Source: QHXW01 sp035297145 (GTDB lineage: Bacteria; Acidobacteriota; Terriglobia; Bryobacterales; Bryobacteraceae). From it: 64,000 nucleotides of DNA. Under the pieces are notes generated by a model that saw only the letters and a list, made by a program, of their open reading frames with translations, had not been told where the DNA came from and did not search any database. The stretch lies in NCBI GenBank assembly GCA_035297145.1, contig DATGZN010000006.1:62001-126000 (forward strand), in the 5' to 3' direction. Within the stretch, counting starts at the first letter, position 1. Every line of letters starts with the position of its first letter. This document shows positions 9,341-17,726 of this stretch, piece after piece. Position numbers and translations under genes: made by a program.

Positions 9341-10155
9341 CAGGCGCGGTGCGTGGGCCTGTCGTTCTGGTGACGGGCGCATCATCGGGCATCGGCCAGT
9401 GCTGCGCCAGTCTTCTAGCTCGGAAGGGGTACCGCGTCTATGGAGCGTCGCGCAGCGCCGGTTCCACGAGCGACGGGGTCGCGCCGCTGCACATGGACGT
9501 CACTCTGGATGACTCCGTGCGCGCGGGGTGCGCTTCGGTTCTGGAGCGCGAAGGACGTCTGGACGTCCTGATCAACAGCGCAGGAATGGGGATAGCCGGC
9601 GCCCTGGAAGATACGTCGCCCGACGAGGCTCGCGAGCAATTCGAGGTGAATCTCTTCGGAGTGCTTAGAGTCTGCCGCTCCGTGCTGCCCATTATGCGGC
9701 AACAGGGATCCGGGTACATCGTCAACATCGGGTCGATCGGAGGACTGGTCGCGATCCCGTATCAAGGCTTGTACAGTGCATCGAAGTTTGCGCTCGAAGG
9801 TCTGACGGAGTGCTTGCGGATGGAAGTGAAGGGGTTCGGCATCCACGTGGTTCTTATCGAACCGGGAGACCACCGGACGGGCTTCACAAAGAATCGGCGC
9901 TCCACGGCGGCTTCGTCGGAAAATCCCGCGTACGGAGCTGCGTTCGCGCGCGCAATCGAGCGCATGGCTAGAGACGAACAGACGGGCCCACCACCGGATA
10001 ATGTTGCGCGAGTGGTCTACAAGGTAATTCGGACGCGAAACCCGCGGTTGCGGTACACGGCCGGTACGGGTGCACAGCGCGCAGCCGTCTGGCTCAAGCG
10101 GCTTGCGCCTAACGCACTGGTCGAAAAGATCATCATGGCATATTACGCGCGATAG
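9337..10155 (+). CDS. SDR family oxidoreductase
   Basis: Cytoplasmic NAD(P)-dependent short-chain dehydrogenase/reductase, 272 residues. The Rossmann cofactor motif TGASSGIG is at residues 13-20, the structural NNAG motif is altered to NSAG at 80-83, and the catalytic triad S133, Y146, K150 is intact with normal spacing. The TTG start overlaps the preceding stop by four bases (TTGA), so it is the last coupled gene of the redox run although it lacks export signals. The substrate is unknown. The long tail (residues about 225-272) resembles SDRs acting on lipids or steroids, but this is only a hint. Confidence 0.9.
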   Translation: MTGAVRGPVVLVTGASSGIGQCCASLLARKGYRVYGASRSAGSTSDGVAPLHMDVTLDDSVRAGCASVLEREGRLDVLINSAGMGIAGALEDTSPDEAREQFEVNLFGVLRVCRSVLPIMRQQGSGYIVNIGSIGGLVAIPYQGLYSASKFALEGLTECLRMEVKGFGIHVVLIEPGDHRTGFTKNRRSTAASSENPAYGAAFARAIERMARDEQTGPPPDNVARVVYKVIRTRNPRLRYTAGTGAQRAAVWLKRLAPNALVEKIIMAYYAR

Positions 10156-10242
10156 CCGGTCGCAATCCTTGTTAAATGGTGCCCTCCGCGGAATTTTCCG
10201 GTGCACGGCGAGTCTCCTTCTCTTCAACGAGGGGAAGAGTCG

Positions 10243-11517
10243 ATGTACAAAAAGATACGTTTTTCAATTCCTGTTATTGTTCTTGGCCTGATGCTGGCGG
10301 CGCTGGCGCAGCAACCGCCTCAGGAGGCGCCATCCGGGTTCGCCACGCCGATGGTGTTGACGAGCCCTGGAACGCAGAGCGTGAGTAATGGATTGGCAGA
10401 ACCTCCGGGTGACAATTTCCCGCTGGATCAGGCTGTTTTTGAGAAGACACACGATGCCAGCACTGGCCTGGGTCCACTGTTCAACGAGACGTCCTGCGTG
10501 ACCTGCCATCAGACTCCAGTGACGGGGGCAGCCAGCCAGATCACCGAAATCCGCGTGGGGCATCACGACGACAGCGGGAACTTCGTCAACCCGTCCGTTA
10601 TGATCAACGATGGTGCGGCCACTGTTACCGGACGCTCCATCATTAATGACCGCGCCATATGCGTGCAAGCTCAGGAACACGTACCGGAAGCGGAGAATAT
10701 CCGTACGTTGCGCGCCGTGCTGAGCACGCTCGGCGACGGATTCGTGGAGGCGATTGACGACAATACACTGATTGGGATTGCGCAAAGTCAGCCCGCGCAG
10801 AGCGGGGGAGTGATTCAAGGCGAGGCGATCCAGGTTCCTGTTCTGGAAGCGCCCGGGCAGATGCGTGTCGGCCGGTTCGGCTGGAAAGATCAGCACGGCA
10901 GTTTGTTGTCATTCGCTGCGGACGCGTACCTGAATGAAATGGGCGTGACGAACCGGCTGAAGCCCACGGATACCACGCAGGTTTGCAAAACCACGCAGGA
11001 TCCGGAAGACAAGCCAGATAGCATCGGGATGGCGGACATTGATCACTTTGCGCAGTTCATTCGGGGCACTCAAGTGCCGCCGCGAGACACAGTCCTGGCG
11101 GCGAGTCCGGACGCGCAGGCAGGCCAGAAGCTGTTTGAGTCGGTTGGCTGCAATATCTGTCACGTTGAGTCGATCACGACCGCGCCGGAAGGCACATCCG
11201 TCGATGGTGGAACGTTTACAGTGAGCGCGGCTCTGGCGAACAAGGTGATTCACCCGTTCGGCGATTACCTGCTGCACGATGTCGGCACGGGCGACGGAAT
11301 TGTGCAAGCAGGGCCGCAGGACACTGCGGAGAAGCTGCGGACGGCGCCGCTGTGGGGTCTGCGGGCGAAATCGAGGTACATGCACGATCTGGCTTCGCTG
11401 ACACTCGAGAACGCCATCAGCCGTCACAAGGGCGAGGCTCGTCACGTGACGCATGAATTCAAGGCTCTGACGTCCACGCAGCAGCAGCAAGTCATTACCT
11501 TCTTGAAGTCGCTTTAA
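10243..11517 (+). CDS. Dihaem c oxidoreductase (DUF1111/thiol oxidoreductase-like)
   Basis: Exported dihaem cytochrome related to the MauG/DUF1111 di-haem oxidoreductase group. The ATG at 10243 is chosen because a GGGGAAGAG ribosome site lies just before it and the signal peptide (KKIRFSIPVIVLGLMLAALA) then begins at the N-terminus; an upstream GTG at 10201 would add 14 unlikely residues. Haem motifs are C85-VTC-H89 and C303-NIC-H307. TAPLWGLRAKSRYMHD and the late AISRHKGEA segment are typical of the family. It follows the redox operon by 87 bases on the same strand and may work with it as peroxidase or electron acceptor. Confidence 0.88.
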   Translation: MYKKIRFSIPVIVLGLMLAALAQQPPQEAPSGFATPMVLTSPGTQSVSNGLAEPPGDNFPLDQAVFEKTHDASTGLGPLFNETSCVTCHQTPVTGAASQITEIRVGHHDDSGNFVNPSVMINDGAATVTGRSIINDRAICVQAQEHVPEAENIRTLRAVLSTLGDGFVEAIDDNTLIGIAQSQPAQSGGVIQGEAIQVPVLEAPGQMRVGRFGWKDQHGSLLSFAADAYLNEMGVTNRLKPTDTTQVCKTTQDPEDKPDSIGMADIDHFAQFIRGTQVPPRDTVLAASPDAQAGQKLFESVGCNICHVESITTAPEGTSVDGGTFTVSAALANKVIHPFGDYLLHDVGTGDGIVQAGPQDTAEKLRTAPLWGLRAKSRYMHDLASLTLENAISRHKGEARHVTHEFKALTSTQQQQVITFLKSL

Positions 11518-11565
11518 CCGGCGAGCCGCCTTGAATTAGCTTTAGTGGGCCTTGGCGCGTACCGG

Positions 11566-12480
11566 TCAGCTAGCATCTTGCGTATCGAGGGTTGTCTGCC
11601 CCATCCTTCCGAGTGCCGCCCTGGCGCGTGCATGCAGGTAAGGAGTGCGGATGCGCTGGCAGTACAGCTCAAACTCGGGCCGCGGTCCTTTCCATTGCAA
11701 CTCGTCCACAGTCTCGAAAACCGGCACATCCAGCTTCAAGGTCGCCAGTATCCGAAACAACAGAACGTCATCCCACTGCTCGAAAAGCACCGCGGCCAGG
11801 CGCTGGGCGCCGCGGAGCGCAGGAGGCCACTGCCGCCAATCCTTCGGAACATCTTCCAAGTGCGGATACTTCGAGAATGTGAGGGCGGCAGCTTTTGGGC
11901 CCCAACCCGGCAGCCCTGGAAAACCGTCCGCACTGTCACCGACCACAGCCAGGTAATCCGGAATCGATTCCGGCTTTACTCCCCATTTCGATACGACACC
12001 CCCTTCGTCGCGCAGAATGCCGCGTCTCCGGTCTAACTGAACCACCCGGCTGCCCACCACGCACTGAGCCAGATCCTTGTCCGGAGTGCAGATAATCACC
12101 TGCTCCACTCGGTCATCCTGGGCAGCTTTCGCCGCGGCTGAGGCGAGTGCATCGTCTGCCTCATAGCGGACCATGGGCCAAACTACCACCCCCATGGATT
12201 CGAGAGCGTCTTCTAGCAGGGGAAATTGCGAAAGCAGGGGAGCCGGCACACCCTCGCTAGTCTTGTATCCAGGATAAAGGTCATTGCGGAACGACTCCAC
12301 GACGTGGTCGGTAGCGACCCCGACGTGCGTGGCGCCTCCCTCGATCAGGCTCAGGACCGATGTCAGAACGCCGCGCACCGCGCCGATTTCGTTCTCGTTT
12401 GTGTCCAGCGCCGACGGCACCGCAAAGAAGTAGCGGAACAGTTCGTACGTTCCGTCTACCAGGTACACATGCAGAGGCAC
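11566..12480 (-). CDS. 5'-3' exonuclease / flap endonuclease-like protein
   Basis: Stand-alone homologue of the N-terminal 5'-nuclease domain of DNA polymerase I, 304 residues, likely acting on flaps, nicks or RNA primers during repair and replication. Metal-binding acidic clusters are visible (LVDGTYELFRYFF near the start, YEADDALAS, CTPDKDLAQ), followed by the helix-hairpin-helix region VGDSADGFPGLPGWGPKAA that binds DNA. The start is GTG at 12480, 11 bases downstream of the aldo/keto reductase stop, so the two are probably cotranscribed although functionally unrelated. It converges on the dihaem oxidoreductase gene with a 48-base gap. Confidence 0.88.
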   Translation of the reverse strand: MPLHVYLVDGTYELFRYFFAVPSALDTNENEIGAVRGVLTSVLSLIEGGATHVGVATDHVVESFRNDLYPGYKTSEGVPAPLLSQFPLLEDALESMGVVVWPMVRYEADDALASAAAKAAQDDRVEQVIICTPDKDLAQCVVGSRVVQLDRRRGILRDEGGVVSKWGVKPESIPDYLAVVGDSADGFPGLPGWGPKAAALTFSKYPHLEDVPKDWRQWPPALRGAQRLAAVLFEQWDDVLLFRILATLKLDVPVFETVDELQWKGPRPEFELYCQRIRTPYLHARARAALGRMGQTTLDTQDAS

Positions 12481-12491
12481 TCGCGCGTTGG

Positions 12492-13376
12492 CTACGCGAG
12501 AGCCAGACTTACATTCTCAATGGCTTCGTCGATCTCCGCCGTGCTCTTGTAGCCGATGGTTACAGAATCGACGCCGGCATTGTTAAACGCGAATCGCAAG
12601 GCCGCTTGGCGATCTTCACGAGTCGTGAACGTACCTTCGCCCACCAGCTTCATGCTGATGACGCCCATGCCATCCTTGCGAACCTCTTTCACGTGCGTAA
12701 CCACCTCATTCACGTTGCCGGGGCCGTGCGTCATGTAGTCCTCCGCATCCATCGCGGTTCCCTTATGGTTCATGCGGATCATGGCAATGTCGAGAAACTG
12801 ATTGCCGGGAAAACGACGCAACGCGGGCAGGCCGTGCACCGATGCTCCGTGCCCCAGGATAGCTTTTTTCGATTGCGCTTCGAGCAGCCCATCCTGCCAA
12901 CGCGCGGTGTCTGACGGCCACGTAGCCGTGTGCTGCCAATGGAGAAGCATCACGTCGAAATACTCGGTGTTCGCCAGCTTGCGCAGCTCGTCGATCTTCT
13001 CCTGCGGATTGACTCCTTCGCGCGTCGTCACCTTCGACATGATGCGGTACGAGTCCCGCGGAACGCCTTTGAGAGCGATGCCCAGCATGTTGTGCATCTC
13101 GTGATAACTTTCGGCGGTCTCGAAGAAGCGAATGCCGCGATCATAGGCGTAGCGCACCTGCCTGGTGAACTCGTCCTGCCCTAGTTCGCGCTGCACTTTG
13201 CCGCTGACGGTCCCGGTGCCAAACGCCAGCCGGGTCACTTTGATTCCCGACTTTCCGAGCGTGACCCAATCCGTAGCTGTCCCACGCGCCGCCCGCAAGG
13301 ACAGGCTTCCGGTTCCCGTGAGCACGCCTGCGGCGAGTCCGGCCTTCAAGAAATTACGTCTGGAGCAGTGAGCCAT
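12492..13376 (-). CDS. Tat-exported aldo/keto reductase family protein
   Basis: NAD(P)H-dependent aldo/keto reductase fold of 294 residues. It opens with a twin-arginine signal (SRRNFLKAGLAAGVLTG) and so is probably exported folded. Family landmarks are FGTGTV, DRGIRFFETAESYH (catalytic Asp/Tyr region), a Lys in IMSKVTTR and a His in LLHWQH. The C-terminal NADP-binding part is short (SVTIGYKSTAEIDEAI). A GGAGG ribosome site precedes the ATG by about 8 bases. Tat-exported members of this family are common in Acidobacteria and Planctomycetes; substrates are unknown. Confidence 0.88.
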   Translation of the reverse strand: MAHCSRRNFLKAGLAAGVLTGTGSLSLRAARGTATDWVTLGKSGIKVTRLAFGTGTVSGKVQRELGQDEFTRQVRYAYDRGIRFFETAESYHEMHNMLGIALKGVPRDSYRIMSKVTTREGVNPQEKIDELRKLANTEYFDVMLLHWQHTATWPSDTARWQDGLLEAQSKKAILGHGASVHGLPALRRFPGNQFLDIAMIRMNHKGTAMDAEDYMTHGPGNVNEVVTHVKEVRKDGMGVISMKLVGEGTFTTREDRQAALRFAFNNAGVDSVTIGYKSTAEIDEAIENVSLALA

Positions 13377-13502
13377 TCGTCATCCTCCAATTGGCACATC
13401 CTATCATGAGTGATGAGCCAGATGCTGGCGTAGTGGCGGTGTGCGCGTTGTGTGGTCCTTTGGCGTACTCTGGAACTCAATGCTCTCTTCCCAACCGCGC
13501 CT

Positions 13503-14408
13503 ATGATTTTCGACGCTGCACCGGATGCGCCGCGCGGGTTACGCCGCCACTTCGCCCCCACTGCGCGCTACTGGATGCGAACGGAGGTGCATGTTCACGC
13601 GCTGGCAGTGGCTGCGAGCGTGCTACTTTGCTTCTTCCCTTTTCTCATCGTGATGATCTCGTTGTGCCGCTACGGTCTCCACTGGCGGGCCGCAGTCAAC
13701 GCCATTTACCTCGCGCTTAACGATTACTTTCCCGGTGACATGGGCACTTTCATCCGGCGCAACCTGATTGCGGTAGTCGAGTCCCGCGGCCCGATGCAAA
13801 TCACTTCCATTGTGCTGCTGCTCATCACCGCCAACGGCATTTTCGCGCCCATGGAAGTCGCGCTCAATGGTGTCTGGGGCGTAAAAGAAAACCGCAGTTA
13901 TCTCAAAAATCAATTGTTGAGCCTGGGCCTGATCTTCTTGTGCGGCGGTCTGGTGCTGCTTTCGTTCATCCTGACGGCGCTCAATCAGCAGTACCTCGGC
14001 GGTTTCCTCGGGTTTGGTTCGGCGCTGCCTGTGTGGGTTAATGTCGCGCTTTTCAAAATCGCCGCCGTTCCGGTGTCCATGCTGGCGTTGTTTTTCGTGT
14101 ATTGGCTGCTGCCCAATCGCCGCGTGCCGCCGCTGCGCGTGGCGCCGGTGGCGATCCTGGTGGGCCTGGCTATTGAGCTGTTGAAGTATGTCAACCTGCT
14201 CACTTGGCCGCTGCTCAAGGAAAGACTGCAGAACGAGTACGGTCCGTTCTACATTTCCGTGACCATCGTGCTTTTTAGTTTTCTCTCCGCCATGATCATT
14301 CTTGCTGGCGCGGAATGGGCCGCGCGGGAGGCGCCCATAGAGCAACTCGAAACTGTAAAATACGGGGACGCCCATGAAAAACTGGAAGAAGATCGCCGAG
14401 GGGAGTGA
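13503..14408 (+). CDS. YihY/BrkB-family inner membrane protein
   Basis: Integral membrane protein of the YihY/virulence factor BrkB family, once misnamed ribonuclease BN. About six hydrophobic segments are visible, starting with the HALAVAASVLLCFFPFLIVM helix. Typical motifs include the conserved FAPMEVALNGVWGVKENRS loop and the late SVTIVLFSFLSAMIILAGAE helix. The start is uncertain: ATG 13503 gives 301 residues, and GTG 13452 would add 17. The C-terminus overlaps the next small gene by 35 bases in another frame. Function is unproven; the family has been linked to envelope stress and transport. Confidence 0.88.
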   Translation: MIFDAAPDAPRGLRRHFAPTARYWMRTEVHVHALAVAASVLLCFFPFLIVMISLCRYGLHWRAAVNAIYLALNDYFPGDMGTFIRRNLIAVVESRGPMQITSIVLLLITANGIFAPMEVALNGVWGVKENRSYLKNQLLSLGLIFLCGGLVLLSFILTALNQQYLGGFLGFGSALPVWVNVALFKIAAVPVSMLALFFVYWLLPNRRVPPLRVAPVAILVGLAIELLKYVNLLTWPLLKERLQNEYGPFYISVTIVLFSFLSAMIILAGAEWAAREAPIEQLETVKYGDAHEKLEEDRRGE

Positions 14409-14553
14409 CATCAGCATTCCCGAGCCTGATCTCGATCGCATCTCGCCGGCGTTGGATGCCTTGGAAGCCGCTTTCCGGCCCCTGACGAAAGAGATACCTC
14501 ACGACATGGAGCCGGCCGTCGCCTTCTATGTCTTTCCGGAGGCCGCGGAATGA
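14374..14553 (+). CDS. Small GatC/AtzG-like amidase partner subunit
   Basis: A 59-residue protein whose stop overlaps the amidase start (ATGA at 14550-14553). The sequence carries the pattern of the GatC/AtzG (DUF4089-like) small subunits: an ISIPEPDLDRISPALDAL helix, then IPHDMEPAVAFYVFPE, matching the conserved EPA-x-x-F ending. In the AtzE-AtzG and GatA-GatC pairs this subunit wraps around and stabilises the amidase. Position and overlap argue for a dedicated complex with the following amidase. It starts inside the last 35 bases of the membrane-protein gene. A TAAAAT hexamer lies 12 bases before the ATG. Assignment is by motif and context only. Confidence 0.72.
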   Translation: MKNWKKIAEGSDISIPEPDLDRISPALDALEAAFRPLTKEIPHDMEPAVAFYVFPEAAE

Positions 14554-15917
14554 CGATCCTCGAAGCTGCGCACGCGCTGCGGAAGCGAGCCGTCTCCTCG
14601 GCCGAGCTGACCGAAACGGCGCTCAAAAGTGTTCGCGAACTCAATCCGAAACTCAACGCCTTTATGACAGTGATGGAGGATTCCGCGCGTGCACAGGCGA
14701 AGACCGCCGATGCCGAGCTCTCCAAAGGCGCCGATCGCGGACTGCTGCACGGCTTACCAATTGCCGTTAAAGACGTATTCGAAACGTGCGGCGTGCGCAC
14801 CACCTGCGGCTCGGCGATTTTTAAAGACAACGTGCCTAATCGCGATGCCGCCGTGGTCGCGAAGCTGGCTGCAGCGGGCGCCGTACTCGTCGGCAAAACC
14901 GGAATGCACGAATTGGCTTACGGGATCACGTCCAACAACCCGCATTTCGGCACGATCCGCAATCCGCGCGATCAGGATCGCATTCCTGGCGGATCGAGCG
15001 GCGGCTCCGGCGCGGCGGTTGCCGCGGGCATGGTGTTCATGGCCATGGGCAGCGACACCGGCGGCTCCATCCGCATTCCGGCGTCCTTTTGTGGAACTGT
15101 GGGTCTCAAGCCGACTTCCGGCCGCGTGAGCCGCTACGGTGTAATGCCTCTCGATTTCTCGCTGGATCACATGGGCCCGCTGGCGCGTTCCGCGCGTGAT
15201 GCTGCCGCCACATTGCAGGCCATCGCCGGCTTCGATGCGCGCGATGACACGTCGTCCCGCGAACCGGTGGACAACTATTTGCCGCCGGCGGATTGCTCCA
15301 TCCGCGGTGTGCGCATTGGCCTGCCCGAGAATTTCTATTTTGACCGGCTCGATCCCGAGGTGGACGCCGCCGTCCGCCGCATGGCCGCAAACGCAGAATC
15401 CTTGGGCGCGCACGTGATCCCTCTGCGCGTGCCGGATATTCCGGCGCTCAACGCTGTGGGGCGCATCATCCTCCTTGCGGAGGCGTCAGCTGTGATGGAA
15501 AAGCACGCCGGCAATCGCAACCTGTTCGGAGCCGACGTGATGGCATTAATCGATCAAGGCCGCTTGCTCGCGGCCACGGATTACATCAACGCCCAGCGCC
15601 TGCGCCGAATGATGCAACGCGATTTCGCGCAGTTGTGGCGGCGGGTGGATTGCCTGTTTACGCCCACCACGCCCATGGCTGCGCCGCGTATTGGCGAAAC
15701 AACCGTGCAACTCGGTGATCAAACCGAAGATGTCCGGCTGGCCGCGACACGGCTCGTCCGTGGAATCAACGTCCTTGGGTTTCCCGCCCTTTCCATGCCG
15801 TGTGGTGTGGATCGCCGAGGCCTGCCGCTCAGCCTGCAGATCATCGGGCGGCCGTTCGACGAAACGCTCGTTTTGCGGGTCGCAGCGGCGCTCGAGGATG
15901 CAGGCTCTGCCGAGTGA
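14550..15917 (+). CDS. Amidase (amidase-signature family)
   Basis: Hydrolase of 455 residues in the GatA/AtzE amidase-signature family, cleaving a carbon-nitrogen amide bond. The Ser-cisSer-Lys triad can be read directly: K74 (GLPIAVKDVF), S149 (PGGSSGGSGAAV) and nucleophile S173 (SDTGGSIRIP), with spacing matching characterised members. The ATGA overlap with the GatC/AtzG-like gene implies a heteromeric enzyme. No GatB is nearby, so it is less likely to be the tRNA amidotransferase than a catabolic or peptide amidase. Cytoplasmic; substrate unknown. Confidence 0.9.
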   Translation: MTILEAAHALRKRAVSSAELTETALKSVRELNPKLNAFMTVMEDSARAQAKTADAELSKGADRGLLHGLPIAVKDVFETCGVRTTCGSAIFKDNVPNRDAAVVAKLAAAGAVLVGKTGMHELAYGITSNNPHFGTIRNPRDQDRIPGGSSGGSGAAVAAGMVFMAMGSDTGGSIRIPASFCGTVGLKPTSGRVSRYGVMPLDFSLDHMGPLARSARDAAATLQAIAGFDARDDTSSREPVDNYLPPADCSIRGVRIGLPENFYFDRLDPEVDAAVRRMAANAESLGAHVIPLRVPDIPALNAVGRIILLAEASAVMEKHAGNRNLFGADVMALIDQGRLLAATDYINAQRLRRMMQRDFAQLWRRVDCLFTPTTPMAAPRIGETTVQLGDQTEDVRLAATRLVRGINVLGFPALSMPCGVDRRGLPLSLQIIGRPFDETLVLRVAAALEDAGSAE

Positions 15918-15920
15918 ACA

Positions 15921-16280
15921 GTGATCGACCGCAACGAGCTTGTCCGACGGTTGGTCTTGAACGCGATCTGCGATGACTACGAGAATGTGGATCAGGTGAT
16001 CCTACGTGACGTCGCACAGGACGGCGCCAAGCTTGGATTAACCCTGGAGCGCTCCGACGTTGTGGAGGCGCTGGCCAGTTTGGTTCGGGACGGGCTGGCG
16101 AAGGCGTATCTACTGTCGGCATTCGCGCCTTACTCGACAGAACTCCAGGGCATGCCCCCGCTGGATGTCGTCGAAGAGTACTTCAAGACCTACTTCTACA
16201 TCACGAAAGAGGGCATGGATCTCCACCTCTCCGACGATAGCTGGTGGCCGTTCGATGAGGACGGTAGGCCCCTGAGATAG
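15921..16280 (+). CDS. Small hypothetical protein, helical N-terminus
   Basis: A 119-residue acidic cytoplasmic protein starting at GTG 15921, three bases after the amidase stop and so probably cotranscribed with it. The first 70 residues look like a winged-helix-type helical unit (DDYENVDQVILRDV, SDVVEALASLVRDGLAKAYLL). The rest is rich in aromatic and acidic residues (EEYFKTYFYITKEGMD, DDSWWPFDEDG). No family is recognised; the helix-turn-helix resemblance is tentative. Confidence 0.7.
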   Translation: MIDRNELVRRLVLNAICDDYENVDQVILRDVAQDGAKLGLTLERSDVVEALASLVRDGLAKAYLLSAFAPYSTELQGMPPLDVVEEYFKTYFYITKEGMDLHLSDDSWWPFDEDGRPLR

Positions 16281-16340
16281 GTTGCCCTCCTGTCGCTCTA
16301 ACTCTCTCTTGTGCCGACGCAGCGGAACCGCCGCGCGTCT

Positions 16341-16346
16341 TATAAT
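16341..16346 (+). promoter_or_regulatory. TATAAT -10 element, possible leaderless start
   Basis: A consensus TATAAT ends nine bases before the ATG at 16356, with no Shine-Dalgarno sequence between. Transcription would begin at or just before the start codon. No good -35 match is seen. Confidence 0.5.
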
Positions 16347-16355
16347 GAACGTGCG

Positions 16356-17657
16356 ATGAATCTTGACCGCCGTAGTTTTCTGCAGACCGGGGCCACGCTA
16401 GCCGCGGGTCAATTACTGAAGGCCGCGCCAAGTGACCGCATCACGGTCGGCCACATCGGGACCGGCGCTCGTGCGCAAGAGCTGATGCAAGCCGTGATGG
16501 CCAATCCCGGTACGGAGATCGTGGGAGTGGTGGATGCCTACACGGGACGTGTCGAACGGGCCATCGATCGCACCAATGGGCGCGCGAAGGCGTATGCCAC
16601 ACATCATGATCTGCTGGCCGACAAATCCATCGATGCCGTCGTGGTCGCCACGCCCGACCACTGGCACAAAGCGATCATCCTCGAAGCCTTGCGCGCGGGT
16701 AAAGACGTGTACTCGGAGAAACCGCTAACGTACCGCGCCTCCGATGGCGTCGAGATCATTGAAGCCGTTCGACAGAGCGGCCGCGTCCTCCAGGTCGGCA
16801 GCCAGGGCATGAGCTCGCGGACGCAGCAGACCGCCAAAGAATGGATTCGCTCCGGCAAGCTCGGCAAGATCACCATGATCCGCGCTGCTTACAATCGCAA
16901 TACCGCCGAAGGCGCCTGGATCTATCCGATCCCGCCCGACGCTTCACCGAAGACTGTGAACTGGGAGATGTTTCTCGGCCCGGCGCCCAAAGTGCCTTTC
17001 AGCCTGGAGCGCTTTTTCCGCTGGCGCTGTTACTCCGATTATTCCGGCGGCATCGCCACGGATCTGTTCGTTCATCTCTGCACCACCATCCACTATCTGA
17101 TGGACGCCAAAATTCCCTCACGCGCCATGGCCATGGGCGAGCTATATCGTTGGAAGGAATCGCGCAACGTGCCCGATACGCTGAACGCGATTCTCGAGTA
17201 CCCCGAAGGGTTCGCCGTGTCGCTCAGCTCAACTTTCAACAATGAATTCTCGCCGCAAGGTGGATTCCAGATCCTCGGCACCGAAGGAACTCTCGTCATC
17301 GGCGACGGCGTTACGTTCTACCCGGAGAAGCCGGTGGATGACAATCGCTGGATCGTCGAAAGCTGGCCGAAAGCCTTGGAAGATGCGTACTACCGTGACC
17401 CCAAAGTCATCGCTACGGAAGTTGAGCCGGCGAAGGATTACAAGAGACCGGAGCCTCAGAAGTTCAGCGATAAAGGCCCTGATCCCACCGAATTGCACTT
17501 CGGGCACTTTTTCGAGTCGGTCCGCAGCCGGCAACCCTACTGGGAAGACGCCGTGGCAGGCCATCACGCCGCGGCCTGCGCCCATCTCATCAATCTGTCG
17601 GCCCGCGACCGCCGCATGACGGAGTGGGACTTTAATAAGGACGATATCCGCGGCTAG
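16356..17657 (+). CDS. Gfo/Idh/MocA family oxidoreductase, Tat-exported
   Basis: NAD(P)-dependent sugar or polyol dehydrogenase-like protein of 433 residues. The ATG at 16356 is chosen because it places the twin-arginine signal (LDRRSFLQTGATLAAG) at the N-terminus. The Rossmann motif VGHIGTGARAQEL follows, then the family's Lys-Pro motif in KDVYSEKPLTYRASDG. The C-terminal beta-sheet domain ends in FESVRSRQPYWEDAVAGHHAA. Many exported paralogues occur in Acidobacteria and Planctomycetes and are presumed to modify glycosides. It is monocistronic, with a TATAAT element directly upstream. Confidence 0.9.
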   Translation: MNLDRRSFLQTGATLAAGQLLKAAPSDRITVGHIGTGARAQELMQAVMANPGTEIVGVVDAYTGRVERAIDRTNGRAKAYATHHDLLADKSIDAVVVATPDHWHKAIILEALRAGKDVYSEKPLTYRASDGVEIIEAVRQSGRVLQVGSQGMSSRTQQTAKEWIRSGKLGKITMIRAAYNRNTAEGAWIYPIPPDASPKTVNWEMFLGPAPKVPFSLERFFRWRCYSDYSGGIATDLFVHLCTTIHYLMDAKIPSRAMAMGELYRWKESRNVPDTLNAILEYPEGFAVSLSSTFNNEFSPQGGFQILGTEGTLVIGDGVTFYPEKPVDDNRWIVESWPKALEDAYYRDPKVIATEVEPAKDYKRPEPQKFSDKGPDPTELHFGHFFESVRSRQPYWEDAVAGHHAAACAHLINLSARDRRMTEWDFNKDDIRG

Positions 17658-17726
17658 CAACGCGCGCTACGCGCCACATAACCGCATCGCGCCGCCCTGT
17701 ATAATCGAAGTCAGGCGCGCTCCCAC

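Noticed and set aside
8282..9385. 367-codon minus-strand open frame inside the CRTAC1 gene
   Set aside because: It is the antisense of the DxDxDG-rich repeats, which yields a His/Val/Ile/Arg-rich translation with no fold; the plus-strand gene has clear domains.
9415..10227. 270-codon minus-strand frame antisense to the first SDR gene
   Set aside because: The plus-strand SDR has an intact cofactor motif and triad; the antisense product is Arg-rich with no family.
13623..14441. 272-codon minus-strand frame opposite the YihY/BrkB gene
   Set aside because: Its product is dominated by Gln, His, Arg and Glu, the usual antisense of membrane helices.
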